This document shows positions 20,397-29,811 of a stretch of 64,000 bases of DNA, one piece after another. The DNA comes from Kappaphycus alvarezii (lineage: Eukaryota; Rhodophyta; Florideophyceae; Gigartinales; Solieriaceae), in contig NADL03000710.1 in the NCBI GenBank assembly GCA_002205965.3, forward strand, positions 124,001 to 188,000. Reading direction: 5' to 3'. How positions within the stretch are numbered: the stretch's first letter is position 1; the number at the start of each line of letters is the position of its first letter. The translations under genes and the position numbers were made by a program. The notes below the pieces were generated by a model, which worked only from the letters and a program-made list of their open reading frames with translations, did no database searches and was not told the origin of the DNA.

Positions 20397-21461
20397 TGTA
20401 GCGCAATTGGCACACATAATGTACTACCATCAGCATAGCTAATTTTGTGATCTTTTATATTGATCTGATGCACTGATAACGAGCAGGTACTGTACTGTAC
20501 AGTACAATAAGGGCAATTTTCTTTTGTCGCCCACTATTATTTTTGGTACTGTATCCTCACCTGATGGGGCTTGAGGGCTTGCAATCTGGACCACTCGTCC
20601 CGCAAATGGGACCTGATATTTTTGCAAGTGAAAGGAACCTATTGGGCCAAGTGTATACTTTACTTATCTCTAAATTGGATCTCCCTAACATGGCTGACCC
20701 TAACCTCACTCACTGCGCCGACCTAGATAACCCTAACCTAGTTAACTAGTATTTATACCTACCTGGCCACTAGGGCCCCAGATTAAGCAGCCACCCCGTT
20801 GTTGGCTCTGAAATTGACTCCCAACTTCCGCCTTTGCAGCAACCTTGCCAACGGCAACTTTGGCTATAGCCACGTTTATCCGCCCGGGTCCCCCTTTCTA
20901 TTCTCCCCCTATCCAATATTACACTACCCCTTTTGTTGTTGGTTTGTGATATTCACTCAAATTTGGCGCCCCGGACTCCGGCGTCTATATAAAAGTAGGA
21001 ACTTCAAGGTTGTCGTTGGTGACAACATCCTTATCTCCAAAGGAGATAATCAGCACAGCTGACCTAATACTACATCTTCTTTGTCCTGTATTACAGCATT
21101 GGTGTCTACGGTTCTTTGGAATCGACCCATACCAAGTTCCTAGCATTCCGCGGACCACTGTCCGGCTTTACAACCTGGAAGACAAGTATACCGTCCAGCC
21201 GTCCAAGGAATTACCCTCGCTCTTCCCATCCAATTTCCCCTTGCTGTCGGAGAGCTGTGCTACTGCATCGCAGGGTGCTTAAAGAGAAAGAGGGACAGCG
21301 AACACCCTGTGGGTCTTCGTGTGTGTGTGTTTGATTTCTCATTCTCTGACGGTGTTGCGTTCCTAGACGAGAAGAACTGCGCATCGCGCATTGCACTACA
21401 GTAATGAGCGGAGAAGAACTGAGGACTCGCAACGCTCCCCTATGTGCCACCGTTTTTTAAG
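20397..21461. mobile_element. Unidentified insertion with promoter-like features
   Basis: The block interrupts the Ty3-like pol between protease and RT. It is flanked by GTAAT on both sides (20392-20396 and 21462-21466). It has no long ORF. It contains a palindromic TGTACTGTACAGTACA near 20490 and a TATA box TCTATATAAAAG near 20985, so it may be a solo LTR or a non-autonomous DNA element. Its ends (TGTAGCGC... and ...TTTTTTAAG) are not canonical TG...CA, and the weak complementarity between them (TGGCACA) is not decisive. Confidence 0.5.
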
Positions 21462-21559
21462 GTAATGAAATACCAGGATGTGTGTGAAGACCTTGTGGCA
21501 CCCCGGAATGCCTCCAGGCACGATCCAGAAATGATTAGAAAGAATTTATAGGTGCAGCC

Positions 21560-22290
21560 ACCGATAAGGCTGTTGGAGACGTTCAACAGAACGGCATGTC
21601 TGCGGAAGGAGTACAGTAACTCTAATCGCTCCTCACCAAGTTCCAAACTGCTTCAAGATTAAACTCGGGTCGGAACCTCCTGCCAAGGTACGCCCAATGC
21701 CAGTCAAGATGAAGCCAAACTTCACATGCTTCGTTCAGCCGAGGGCAGATACGCTCCTGAACACATAGCGTTCATCGGTCACACGGTAAGACAATTGGAA
21801 AATATCGACTCTGCGTATAAGAATCCGGGAACGCGATGGACAAGTGCGGCTCTAGCCGTTCCCAAGCCAGGAACTAACAAAATTCGTTTCGCAGTGTACC
21901 TACGTGCATCAAACTCTAGAATTGTACCATTGCAGTCCTCCATGCCCCATTTGTAATCTTTCTCCAGAAACGCAGCGGAAGCTTTTGTTTCGCAAACGTA
22001 GATTTCACACATGAATACTGGCAGATACCGCTCGACAAAATATGTCAGGAAGTAATGTCCATACAAACACTGGACGGCGTATACTCGCCAACTCGAAAGC
22101 TGCCGGGCAGGACTTGCCTTGGAAAACATTTTGAGTCCGGTACCTCCGTGTAGTTCTACGCAAGAGTCAAGCGAATGATTCAGCTGCTAGATTTTTTCTC
22201 ATGCACGCAAGAATCGAAGACATTTAAGCATTTCTCACCGTCTCTAGACATCGACTTCAAAGTCAGTCCAGCATAAGTCGTCCTATTTCT
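21560..22290 (+). pseudogene. Ty3-like reverse transcriptase remnant
   Basis: Broken RT. YAPEHIAFIGHTVRQLENID, RWTSAALAVPKPGTNKIRFA and VYLRASNSRIVPLQSSMPHL are recognisable fingers/palm motifs of this Ty3 lineage, followed by a decayed YWQIPL-like region and LESCRAGLALEN. The catalytic YxDD is not readable. Confidence 0.7.
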
Positions 22291-22299
22291 ATAAGAAGA

Positions 22300-23090
22300 T
22301 GAGGTTCTGGGGAAGAGTCATATCTTCCGATGGAGTTTGTTTAGACCCTTGCAACCTCGAAGCTATGCTCTTAATGAATACGTTGAGGCTAGGGAGTGAT
22401 TTGCAACAGCTTCTATGCACCGTGAACTGGATTAGAACTTCGATTCGGAACTATTCGCACGCAGTTCAACCTCTGCATGAACTGCTCGAGAATGCATATC
22501 AGAAGGCCGGTAAGCGAGCCAAGAAATCCATAGCGAAGATCTGCATTTAAGACTAATGGGGAACTGCCCGCGACGAAGCTTTTTACGCAATCTTGAAGCA
22601 ATTGGAGTCAGCCATGACGCTTTCCATGCCAAAGAAAGGCTACAGAACGTGTTTTTTCACAGACGCATCAGGCACACAATGGTCAGCAATCTTCACGCAG
22701 TCTCTACTACACGAGATTGGAAAAGCAGTACACCATCAGACCCATGAACCGATTTTTTACTCTCAGGAGCTTTCAAAGGATCTACGGAACGGTGGCACGT
22801 ACCGAAAAAGGAGGGCTATGCAATCGTTCAGTCATAGCGCTGGATGGAATACTTGACGTGCGGGAGGACTACGTCAATCTTTACCGACCACGCCAACCCT
22901 GTGTACATATACGATCTTTACGGACTGAACCCAGTTACATCGAGACACACTTCAAACAAGCTCATGCGATGGGCCCTGAAATTAAGCGCATTACGTTATA
23001 TCATCGATCATGTACAGAGTGAGAGGAATTTTGGGCCGACATGTTTTTCCGGTGGGCATTGCGGTCCAATGCAGCGGTGCTAATCTCGAG
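22300..23090 (+). pseudogene. Ty3-like connection and RNase H remnant
   Basis: FWGRVISSDGVCLDP is the post-RT connection motif, LQQLLCTVNWIRTSIRNYSH and VQPLHELLENAYQKAGKRAK follow. RNase H shows CFFTDASGTQWSAIFTQ with the catalytic Asp, and later STSIFTDHANPVYIYDLYG-like TDH motif and LMRWALKLSALRYIIDHV. Several frames are needed. Confidence 0.75.
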
Positions 23091-23708
23091 GGTGGGTGGA
23101 ATAAGTGCCCTAATAGTTGCACCGATCGGCATAAGCACTCCGAGGAACTCTACTTACCATCCTCGGGCTAAATATACAAAGCACAGTGCGCAGGCGCCGT
23201 AGATGCTCCAGACTCAATCTCAAGGAGAAGACACCTTGGAGAAATACCACTCAGAAAATATGGATACTGATAGGGGTAAATCGGCGGGGGAAGAGATCCT
23301 CAGAACCGATTACCCTGAGAAGGAGGTGTTCCGAGCGACAAAAGTGCTACCGTGGTATTGTTGAACGAACAAAAGGGAGTGTATATAGAAGAGGGTTGAG
23401 AAAGCTACAAGCGAGTATAAAAGGGGCAGGGTCTACCACTGACGCTCTGCGACCAGCGTAAGAAAAAGTTTTCTTGGGTCTGAAGTTGACTCTCAACTTC
23501 CTACTACTCGGGACTTGGCTTGAAGTTGTCTGCCAACTTGCTTGACCTCTCCATGAGGAAGCAGTTTACTCAGCTTATATAGACTTTTGGCTGCCCCTAA
23601 AGTCCGAACAAAACTACAGAAGATACCAAGAAATGCATAAAATACTTTGTGTGGACAATATACTCTAAGCAAAAGATACTTAAGAATCTAACAATTAATT
23701 TGGTCCTC

Positions 23709-24358
23709 TTATTTCCCATTCTCTAAATCAGATCCAAACAACTCCTCTAAAATATCCATGCTGTCCAAGCAGTCCCCACAAATATCTGCGAATGGCTCAC
23801 AGCTCTCTATTTCCCCCTGGGAGATATCTAGACTACTAAAGATATCTCCATCCGGTTCCATCGTGGGCACAACTTGATCCATACTCTCTATTCCAGGCCC
23901 CACCAGTCCAACACTTTCCATGCCCCCTGTTCCCTCATCCTCCTCCTCCTCCTCCTCCTCCTCCTCCTCTTCCTCCTCCCCATCCTCCTCCTCCTCATCC
24001 TCTTCCTCTTCCTCCTCCTCTTCCTTCTCCCATCCTCCTCATCCTCCTCCTCCTCCTCCTCCTCCTCTTCCTCCTCCCCATCCTCCTCATCTTGAGCCTC
24101 GTACACTAGCTCAGGGGCTAACCATTCCTCGAAGGACTCCCCGCTCTCCTCCTCGACCTTCTCAGCCTCTCCCTCACTTACCTCCCTCGCTTCTTCTTCT
24201 ATGAAGAGGCGGCGAACGAACTCGATGATTTGCTTCTTTGTTTGCCGCCGGATGTAGTCGTCGGCATCGGTTGGCCCATAGGCGGCGAGACGAAGGCCAT
24301 TGATGGGACAGGAAGGGCGGTTCTTGGAAATAGGGACAGAGGGGCGAAGGTTGTTCAT
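23709..24358 (-). pseudogene. LTR-encoded acidic protein, copy B (frameshift in Glu tract)
   Basis: ATG at 24358 starts MNNLRPSVPISKNRPSCPIN, then AAYGPTDADDYIRRQTKKQI, EFVRRLFIEEE, SFEEWLAPELVYE and a long Glu/Asp run. The CTC/CCT microsatellite that encodes the Glu run (about 23935-24085) contains a frame change. The C-terminal part continues in another frame at 23921-23709: TMEPDGDIFSSLDISQ, PFADICGDCLDSMDILEELF, GSDLENGK. Replication slippage in the repeat probably caused the shift. The opposite strand of the repeat reads as poly-Ser/Pro and is not a gene. Confidence 0.8.
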
Positions 24359-24732
24359 TGTGATAGACGTTGGGGAACGGGAGGCAATGTAGGGTGTTTA
24401 GGGTGTGTGGGGGAGAGGGGTGATGAGTAAAATGATCGGGGGCATTTGGAACTTAGAATAAAGGGGTTTAAATAGGCTCCCAGGCAGGTTCTATAGATTA
24501 GGAATAGGTAAAATAAATCTGCAAGGGATTTTGCAGTAGTGCATTTGCGCCCTTCTTCTCAAAAAAGGCGAATTTGGAGGAGGGGAGGTAAGCTAAAAGG
24601 GAAAAGGGACTTGATTCGGGGTCGATTCAGAGGGTTAAATACAGTATAAAAATATCTAGATAAAATGGAAGTAAATTTGGAAATGACGGTGGGAGAAGTT
24701 AGGAGGGGGATCATTTTAGGTTGCTGGATTAC

Positions 24733-24816
24733 ACGAGGGGAGGACCATTTCCTGTATTACGTGAAGGGAGGACCATTTCCTGTATTAAATGAGGGGAGGA
24801 CCATTTTTTGTATTGC
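24733..24816. repeat. Three 28-bp tandem repeats at LTR terminus
   Basis: Three consecutive 28-base units (24733-24760, 24761-24788, 24789-24816), each containing GGGAGGACCATTT and TGTATT, end precisely at the outer LTR boundary. In LTR sense orientation they are the first 84 bases of U3, a usual place for enhancer-like repeats. Confidence 0.85.
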
Positions 24817-24817
24817 A

Positions 24818-25900
24818 GATACCAAACGATGCTTCCAACCTTCAATTAAGAATCCTGATAGCAGCTTACAGTGGGCGAACAGGTCAAAGAGCTCTAGAAC
24901 CAGCCATTGCTTCCGTTTTTGAACATTTCTGGTGGCGAGATATGCGGAAGCACACGCATGATTTTGTAGGATCTTTTTTTCTCTGCATCGCAACCTATCC
25001 CGGATGTACAGTCTCACGACCACCTGGATACGCTCTACACGGCAGCAGCCCCAATCAAATTATTCATTTTGATCACTGCTATACGATTTGAGGTGAAAAA
25101 TGAAATCTATACATTCTCATTGTCAAAAAATGACCTCTCTGTATACTTATGGCTTAGAACGACTCCCGAAGCAAATGCCCAAACTACTGCAACTGTGCTA
25201 GTGGACTGGTTCGCGTCTTCTGAGGTTTCTAAAGCATGGATATCAGACCAAGAAGTCATTTTAGTAACAAAAAGGGGAAGGAAATTGCAGAAGCACTCAA
25301 ATACAAGAACTATTTCACCCTCCTAAACTGTTCGTGGAGTAACGGTTCTATCGAGGTTGAATAATCGTCGTTTTTCTCACTTTAATATGTATGTGCAACA
25401 CTGTGAAGTCGCTACAAAATTAATTTTGCACAGGATGACTAACTTTCTTCGACTAGCGTGCAGAGAAGTTTTATCGAGATTCCAGCTACCCCAGTCTGTC
25501 TGCCACTCAGTACTTCCTCTTGTACAATCTGCTCTAAACTATTCACCGACCCGCAAGCTCAATTAGGGATGCCCACTTTCGGTGTTTACTGGATTGACGA
25601 GAGATTCTCCACTTCTGTCTATGATTAGAGATATATCCGTAGAAACCGTGAAAATTATCGAAGAATCCAAGCTACATCCACAGCTTGAAACGGATGGGCT
25701 ACACGATAAGTTGTTTAAATTGCATCTTCAATGTCCAGAGAGATCTGAAAAGCAGAGGAAGGACGCAGTCGACGCAAATAACCGCCACACAGGAATCAGA
25801 CCAATCAATTTCTTGGAAGGGGACTTTGTGCTGCGTGGTGTCGTCAAGATTAGTTCCAACTCGGAGGTGAACTTGATATGGACCATTTGACTTTGTGTTG
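24818..25900 (+). pseudogene. Ty3-like integrase remnant
   Basis: The zinc finger region is readable: AYSGRTGQRALEPAIASVFE, FWWRDMRKHTHDFVGSFFLC and IATYPGC. Then YALHGSSPNQIIHFDHCY marks the first catalytic Asp. Later blocks are DWFASSEVSKAWISDQE (second Asp region), SRFQLPQSVCHS, VLPLVQSALNYSP, and a C-terminal region with RPINFLEGDFVLRGVVKIS. A 45-base piece around 25840-25940 is duplicated in tandem. Many stops. Confidence 0.75.
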
Positions 25901-25959
25901 CGTGGTGTCGTCAAGATTCGTTTCAACTTGAATGTGAACTTGGTATGGACCATTTCGAG

Positions 25960-26280
25960 TCACAAGTTCTCGAGAAAACTACATTTTCGAGGTAATAGAT
26001 TTACTGTCTGAGAAAAATAGTGGTTTCACGGTCGCTGCTTGAATTTGTTCAACAACAAAGATTTTGAAGCAACGGAAGAAGTCAAACAACATCCAATGTA
26101 CCAGCCCAACAAACTTTTGACAGTCAAGGAGTTCACGTATACTCGGCAAAAGCAGGGCGTAGTCTAACTGCTTGCCAAATAGAAAGGGGTTTCAGATCAG
26201 GAGCAAGACTGGGTCACTGTGGAATCGTTGCATCATGACATACCAGAACTTCTACGTGGGTACATCGAAGACATGAAAAC
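25960..26280 (+). pseudogene. Chromodomain-like end of the Ty3-like element
   Basis: Broken frames read NLFNNKDFEATEEVKQHPMY, LLTVKEFTYTRQKQGVV, KGVSDQEQDWVTVESLHHDI and PELLRGYIEDMK, the layout of a chromodomain-type integrase tail (aromatic/acidic core followed by W and an amphipathic helix). At about 26280 it runs directly into a family I end. Confidence 0.65.
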
Positions 26281-26282
26281 AT

Positions 26283-26490
26283 CAGTCACTAAACGCCACG
26301 CTGCGGCAGCCGTCATGTCAAGTTCGGCCTGCTTGATGGCTGGCCTGAAGGCAGCATTTTAGGGAGCGTAGTTCCTTCCCCATTAATGTGCCAGTATACC
26401 CTTTTTGAGTCGATTGTGGTTGTCTGGAAAACCATGGGATGCATCGGATATATCTTCCAAGAGTAAAACACCCAAACGTTCCCCCCTAAA
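26283..26490 (+). repeat. Family I coding end plus tail a
   Basis: KRHAAAAVMSSSACLMAGLK, then AAF and a stop at 26361, followed by tail a: TATACCCTTTTTGAGTCGAT, TGTCTGGAAAACCATGGGAT, GATATATCTTCCAAGAGTAA, AACACCCAAACGTTCCCCCC. It is a 5'-truncated copy of about 200 bases inserted in the end of the Ty3-like element. Confidence 0.8.
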
Positions 26491-26784
26491 CGCCAACGCC
26501 AAATTGTTCTATCCATCAAAATATGATAACCAAACGATGCTATCCCCGTTTGATATGGGAGACTGTTATGACTGCGAGAAATTTCACGCACTGTAGCTGC
26601 ACATGCGCGTATCTGCAGCGATACACAAGATTGCTAGATGATGAATGGGTTGTTTCTCTTTTAGGTAACTAACCTACGCAGAGCCACCCACGAGTAGGGG
26701 TTGCCCAGAAGTCTTGACAACACTAAGGATTACTGCGGGTTCACAGTTGGCAACTCCAAAAAAATGAAAGCCACAATATCCTCA

Positions 26785-26905
26785 GCAGACTAGGGAGAAA
26801 GGAAAGAACCAGGGGAGTAGACTCCTCCGGACTTTGTGCCTTCTTTTGTGTTTCTTTCCGCTGTGTATTAGCCATCTCCGCTGCAGCGTGAACGACAAAA
26901 ATGGT
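26785..26905. repeat. Direct repeat flanking the Ty3-like element, right copy
   Basis: Partner of 18885-19005 in the same orientation: GGAGTAGACTCCTCCGGACT, TGTTTCTTTCCGCTG, then GTGAACGAC. See the left copy. Confidence 0.55.
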
Positions 26906-27011
26906 GATTCGGACATTCCGGCGGATCCTGCAACGCCTTTTGCGAGGGCGGAGGCCGCTTGGCTGGACGTCTCGCGAGAAACTTAAGCGCCCAGTTCTTT
27001 CCTTGCTTTAC

Positions 27012-27112
27012 TGTGTTTGCATACCTCTGGGAGTTGATTATGGTTGTCTGCAAAGCTCTAGGATAGATCTAATATATCTTCAAAGATTAAAATCACCCAA
27101 CAATTCCCCCCA
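27012..27112 (+). repeat. Family I tail a, diverged
   Basis: Diverged tail-only copy: GCATACCTCTGGGAGTTGAT, ATGGTTGTCTGCAAAGCTCT, ATATATCTTCAAAGATTAAA, CACCCAACAATTCCCCCC. Confidence 0.65.
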
Positions 27113-27179
27113 GCCAGTTTGTTCCAAGGTAATCTATTTTGATACCTGCAATGCTCATAAACTCATTTCCTCAGTAGGT

Positions 27180-27620
27180 CAAGATCATTATATTATGTGA
27201 AGGGAAACATAGAAAGTTCATTTGCTGCAACAAATATCCTGGTCGTGACCCGTTTATATTGGTATGGGGGGAGAAATGGGGTTTGTTTACTGTAGGATAT
27301 TTATGTTCTCAGTTCCCGCGCTGACTAGAGTCTCTTTGAAAAGAATGTCCTTGTAAAAGAAAAGAGCTGCCATCCATCACTACTGCCTACCCATCCCCTA
27401 CCTCGCCAGTAACAGGGGGAATGTGTTGCTTTAATGTTTGAAAGATATGGTCCGTTGTGTCGCAATTTGAAGTGTACTCGGTAGAGACATAGCCGTGATT
27501 ATACCTGTGTCCGAAAGAACCTCATCCGGGCGCGCAGTTCACGCCGGCACATAGTCGCCCTTGTGGTTGAATATGAAAGAAGCGGCATACACAGAAGGTA
27601 TGGACTGCTCAACATCGAAT
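27180..27620 (-). repeat. Dispersed repeat, inverted partner of 13770-14215
   Basis: The reverse complement matches 13770-14215 (for example CATCCATCACTACTGCCTAC and GATATGGTCCGTTGTG). No coding function recognised. Confidence 0.65.
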
Positions 27621-27639
27621 AGTGACGTGCAAAGGATTC

Positions 27640-27994
27640 TTCTTACACTTGGAGGATTGAAAGCAGAGCCTTGATAAAATAATCAGAGACCTCTTCCGAT
27701 AATATTGAGGAACGCTCAACCTCCCCATTCACCGAACTCCGAACTCAACCCAACCACTGTGGAGCTTCATCGACATTTCGCCTCTTTCGGCATGTGCACG
27801 GTGCGAAATGTCTTCGGCTGCTGGTGCGATCGATTCAACAGTAAAAACATCCAAGACTTTCCCATTACACCCGTCCGGCCCGTTTCTACTGCAGATAAAT
27901 ACGCCATAACCGATGCGCTCTCGCTGCCCGATCTCTTCGAAACCGTCGTTAAAAAGACCGCCACTTGGCCCAGATCGTTTGAGTGGGATATATC
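27640..27994 (+). pseudogene. Family II fragment, left of the Ty3 insertion
   Basis: This matches the reverse complement of 13170-12690: CAACCTCCCCATTCACCGA, then a frame with CDRFNSKNIQDFPITPVRPV, ADKYAITDALSLPDLFET and PRSFEWDIS. The frame runs into the Ty3 LTR at 27995; with the insertion removed it continues at 35517. Its biochemical role is unknown. Confidence 0.65.
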
Positions 27995-28713
27995 TGATAG
28001 GGGTAAATCGGCGGGGGAGGAGATCCTCAGAACCAATTACCCTGAGAAGGAGGTGTTGCGAGCGACAAAAGTGCTGCCGTGGTATTGTTGAACGAACAAA
28101 AGGGAGTGTATATAGAAGAGAGTTGAGGAAGCTACAAGCAAGTATAAAAGGGGCAGGGTCTACCACCGACGCTCTGCGACTAGCGTAAGAAAAAGTTTTC
28201 TTGGGTCTGAAGTTGACTCTCAACTTCCTACTACTCGGGACTTGGCTTGAAGTTGTCTGCCAACTTGCTTCACCTCCACTAAAGGAAGCAGTTTACTCGG
28301 CTTATATAGACTTTTGGCTACCCCAAAAGTCTCCAACAAACATACTAATAACCATAAAATGTATTCACGGTAATCGTGTGAACCAGAGAGACTATTAGAA
28401 GATATTTCCTCAAGGTAAATATCTAGGTGCCATACCCATGCCAGCCATCCATCGGCCAGGGGTGGGAATTGATGTGGCCATTATATAGACCTTTCAGAGC
28501 TACTTGTCTATCACCCACAACCTGGAACTGTACTGACATCTACTATGACAGCGTGTCCTAAAATGAAAAAATCAGCCGACGAATTTGCCACACTCACCCA
28601 AATTAAAAATATCTTGCAAATTCAAAAACTGTAAAAATATCTTCCCAATTCCGATACTGTATACAATCATGGTCCTCATCTAGATTTTTTCGTGCGCGAA
28701 TTTGCGCACATCA
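27995..28713 (-). repeat. 3' LTR of the complete Ty3 element
   Basis: Begins TGATAGGGG and ends GCACATCA on the plus strand; in sense it starts TGATGTGCGC. A TATA box AGTCTATATAAGCCGAGTAA lies near 28300 (minus strand). A second TATATAATGG stands near 28480. It differs from the 5' LTR by single-base gaps (for example GGAGGAG versus GGAGAG). Confidence 0.95.
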
Positions 28714-28730
28714 CGCCCTCTCGCTCAAGA
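28714..28730 (-). other. Candidate polypurine tract
   Basis: In sense, GAGCGAGAGGGCG stands directly in front of the 3' LTR, the position of the plus-strand primer of LTR elements. It is imperfectly purine-rich. Confidence 0.45.
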
Positions 28731-28746
28731 CGAACGTCCCGACTCG

Positions 28747-29811
28747 TCACTGCTCTTCTTCTGCTTCCGTTAGTGTTCGCTGTCTTATTGATAAAATGTA
28801 TGGTCTCTCAAACGGGTACGGATGCAACTGATTACCAATATGATGCTCTAAAAAGTAGGTTCGCATTACTGGTACCTCACTTTGTAGCATAGCCTCATAT
28901 ATTGGTTTGATCACATCGAGGTGGGGTTGAATACATTCTTCTTCCGTGACTCTTCCGAATCTTCCAAGAGTGAAAAAATATATGTGATATGCAAACTCTT
29001 CTGGAAGATGCCGGAGGAATGGATGTCGATAAGAAAAGAAGACGCGCATCATCAAGAACGAATCTTCGTAAGATAAGTGCGGTCCATGTAGCGCCCTAAA
29101 ACATAAACAGATGCTTATCATGAAATAAGAAATGACCTGCGCATCGTTCGCATCCTCGGAGATATTGCGCAGCCAAAAAGATAATCTTCTTCTTCCGACT
29201 GTATGCTGTGCATGGTTGTGAAGGAGAGCTAGAGATGAAGTTGTGGTGGACGGTCCCGATGAATGGCCGCGACCAGCTCCTGACGTACTGGGACCTGCAC
29301 GAGGTCCTCTCGGGGGACGACCGGAACCTCTTCTGGGCGGGTTGTTGTCTCCTGAAGGTCCTCCTCTGGTCATCATCACTGCTTCAGGAGGATCCTCGCC
29401 GCCTCCAACGTTCCCAATTTGTGGCGGAGAAACGTAAGGTTCCCATAGAGGATACGGGACCAGCCTGTATTCCATATCCGGGGGTAAGGCGTAACCTCTC
29501 AGTCGCACGTCTTGGTTGTTCTTGAGAAATACGTAAATTGGACGGATAATATTCAGATACGTTTGCGACAAGTCTCCAGCAGCTACCATTCCATATCTTC
29601 CTATAGAGTAATGATATATTACCTCCACAAACTCTGGACCTGCTTCCGTGAACCTTCCGTTTTGGAATGAAAATAGAACTCTTATTAATAGTCGGAAATC
29701 TTCTTCAGGTAGCAATGGTCCGTTCAACGTACGAAAACATAGGCATATATTAATGTAGAAATGGATGATTACGTGGAGTTCGTAGTAGTCCCGCGTAACG
29801 AGATGATCCAT
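28747..29811 (-). CDS. Extra ORF behind integrase: duplicated 114-residue domain
   Basis: An intact 354-codon ORF in element sense, starting at an ATG (29811) that overlaps the end of the integrase frame by 43 bases and stopping 34 bases before the 3' LTR. Residues 14-127 and 226-339 are two copies of one domain, aligned without a gap and identical at about 45 of 114 positions. Shared blocks: F-x-I-x-ICLCFR-x-L-x-GP, RV-x-FS, EF-x-x-x-IY, GR-x-G-x-V, IxPIY, L-x-PYP and PY. The linker (128-225) is rich in Gly, Pro, Arg and Ser (GSGRPPRGPRAGPSTSGAG). There is no transmembrane anchor, fusion peptide or signal peptide, so it is not an obvious env. Function unknown. Confidence 0.85.
   Translation of the reverse strand: MDHLVTRDYYELHVIIHFYINICLCFRTLNGPLLPEEDFRLLIRVLFSFQNGRFTEAGPEFVEVIYHYSIGRYGMVAAGDLSQTYLNIIRPIYVFLKNNQDVRLRGYALPPDMEYRLVPYPLWEPYVSPPQIGNVGGGEDPPEAVMMTRGGPSGDNNPPRRGSGRPPRGPRAGPSTSGAGRGHSSGPSTTTSSLALLHNHAQHTVGRRRLSFWLRNISEDANDAQVISYFMISICLCFRALHGPHLSYEDSFLMMRVFFSYRHPFLRHLPEEFAYHIYFFTLGRFGRVTEEECIQPHLDVIKPIYEAMLQSEVPVMRTYFLEHHIGNQLHPYPFERPYILSIRQRTLTEAEEEQ

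Larger units (their letters stand above)
23268..24817 (-). mobile_element. Solo LTR with embedded acidic ORF (copy B)
   Basis: On the plus strand it starts TGATAGGGG and ends TTGCA. Flanks are GATAC on both sides (23263-23267 and 24818-24822), a perfect 5-bp target duplication. It lies between RNase H and integrase of the older Ty3-like element. About 430 bases at the TGATAGGGG side, with a TATA box TCTATATAAG near 23577, match the LTR of the complete Ty3 element. The other 1.1 kb hold the acidic ORF, its own TATA-like TATTTAAA (about 24465) and three 28-bp tandem repeats at the very end. Confidence 0.92.
19010..26280 (+). mobile_element. Long decayed Ty3-like retrotransposon
   Basis: Plus-strand order gag, protease, RT, RNase H, integrase, chromodomain with many stops and frameshifts; the same lineage as 119-2180. 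It has been split by an unknown insertion (20397-21461) and by the ORF-bearing solo LTR 23268-24817. After about 26280 the sequence switches to a family I 3' end. LTRs are not proven; the direct repeat 18885-19005 / 26785-26905 is a candidate. Confidence 0.75.

Noticed and set aside
20695..20750. CCCTAACCT pieces that look telomere-like
   Set aside because: Only two separated CCCTAACC units within ordinary sequence; not an array.
23920..24204. Poly-Ser/Pro/Leu frames on the plus strand
   Set aside because: They are the reverse reading of the microsatellite that encodes the Glu tract of the acidic LTR protein.
28747..29811. Envelope gene of an errantivirus-like element
   Set aside because: No signal peptide, transmembrane anchor or fusion-like segment is visible, and the protein consists of two copies of one soluble-looking domain.
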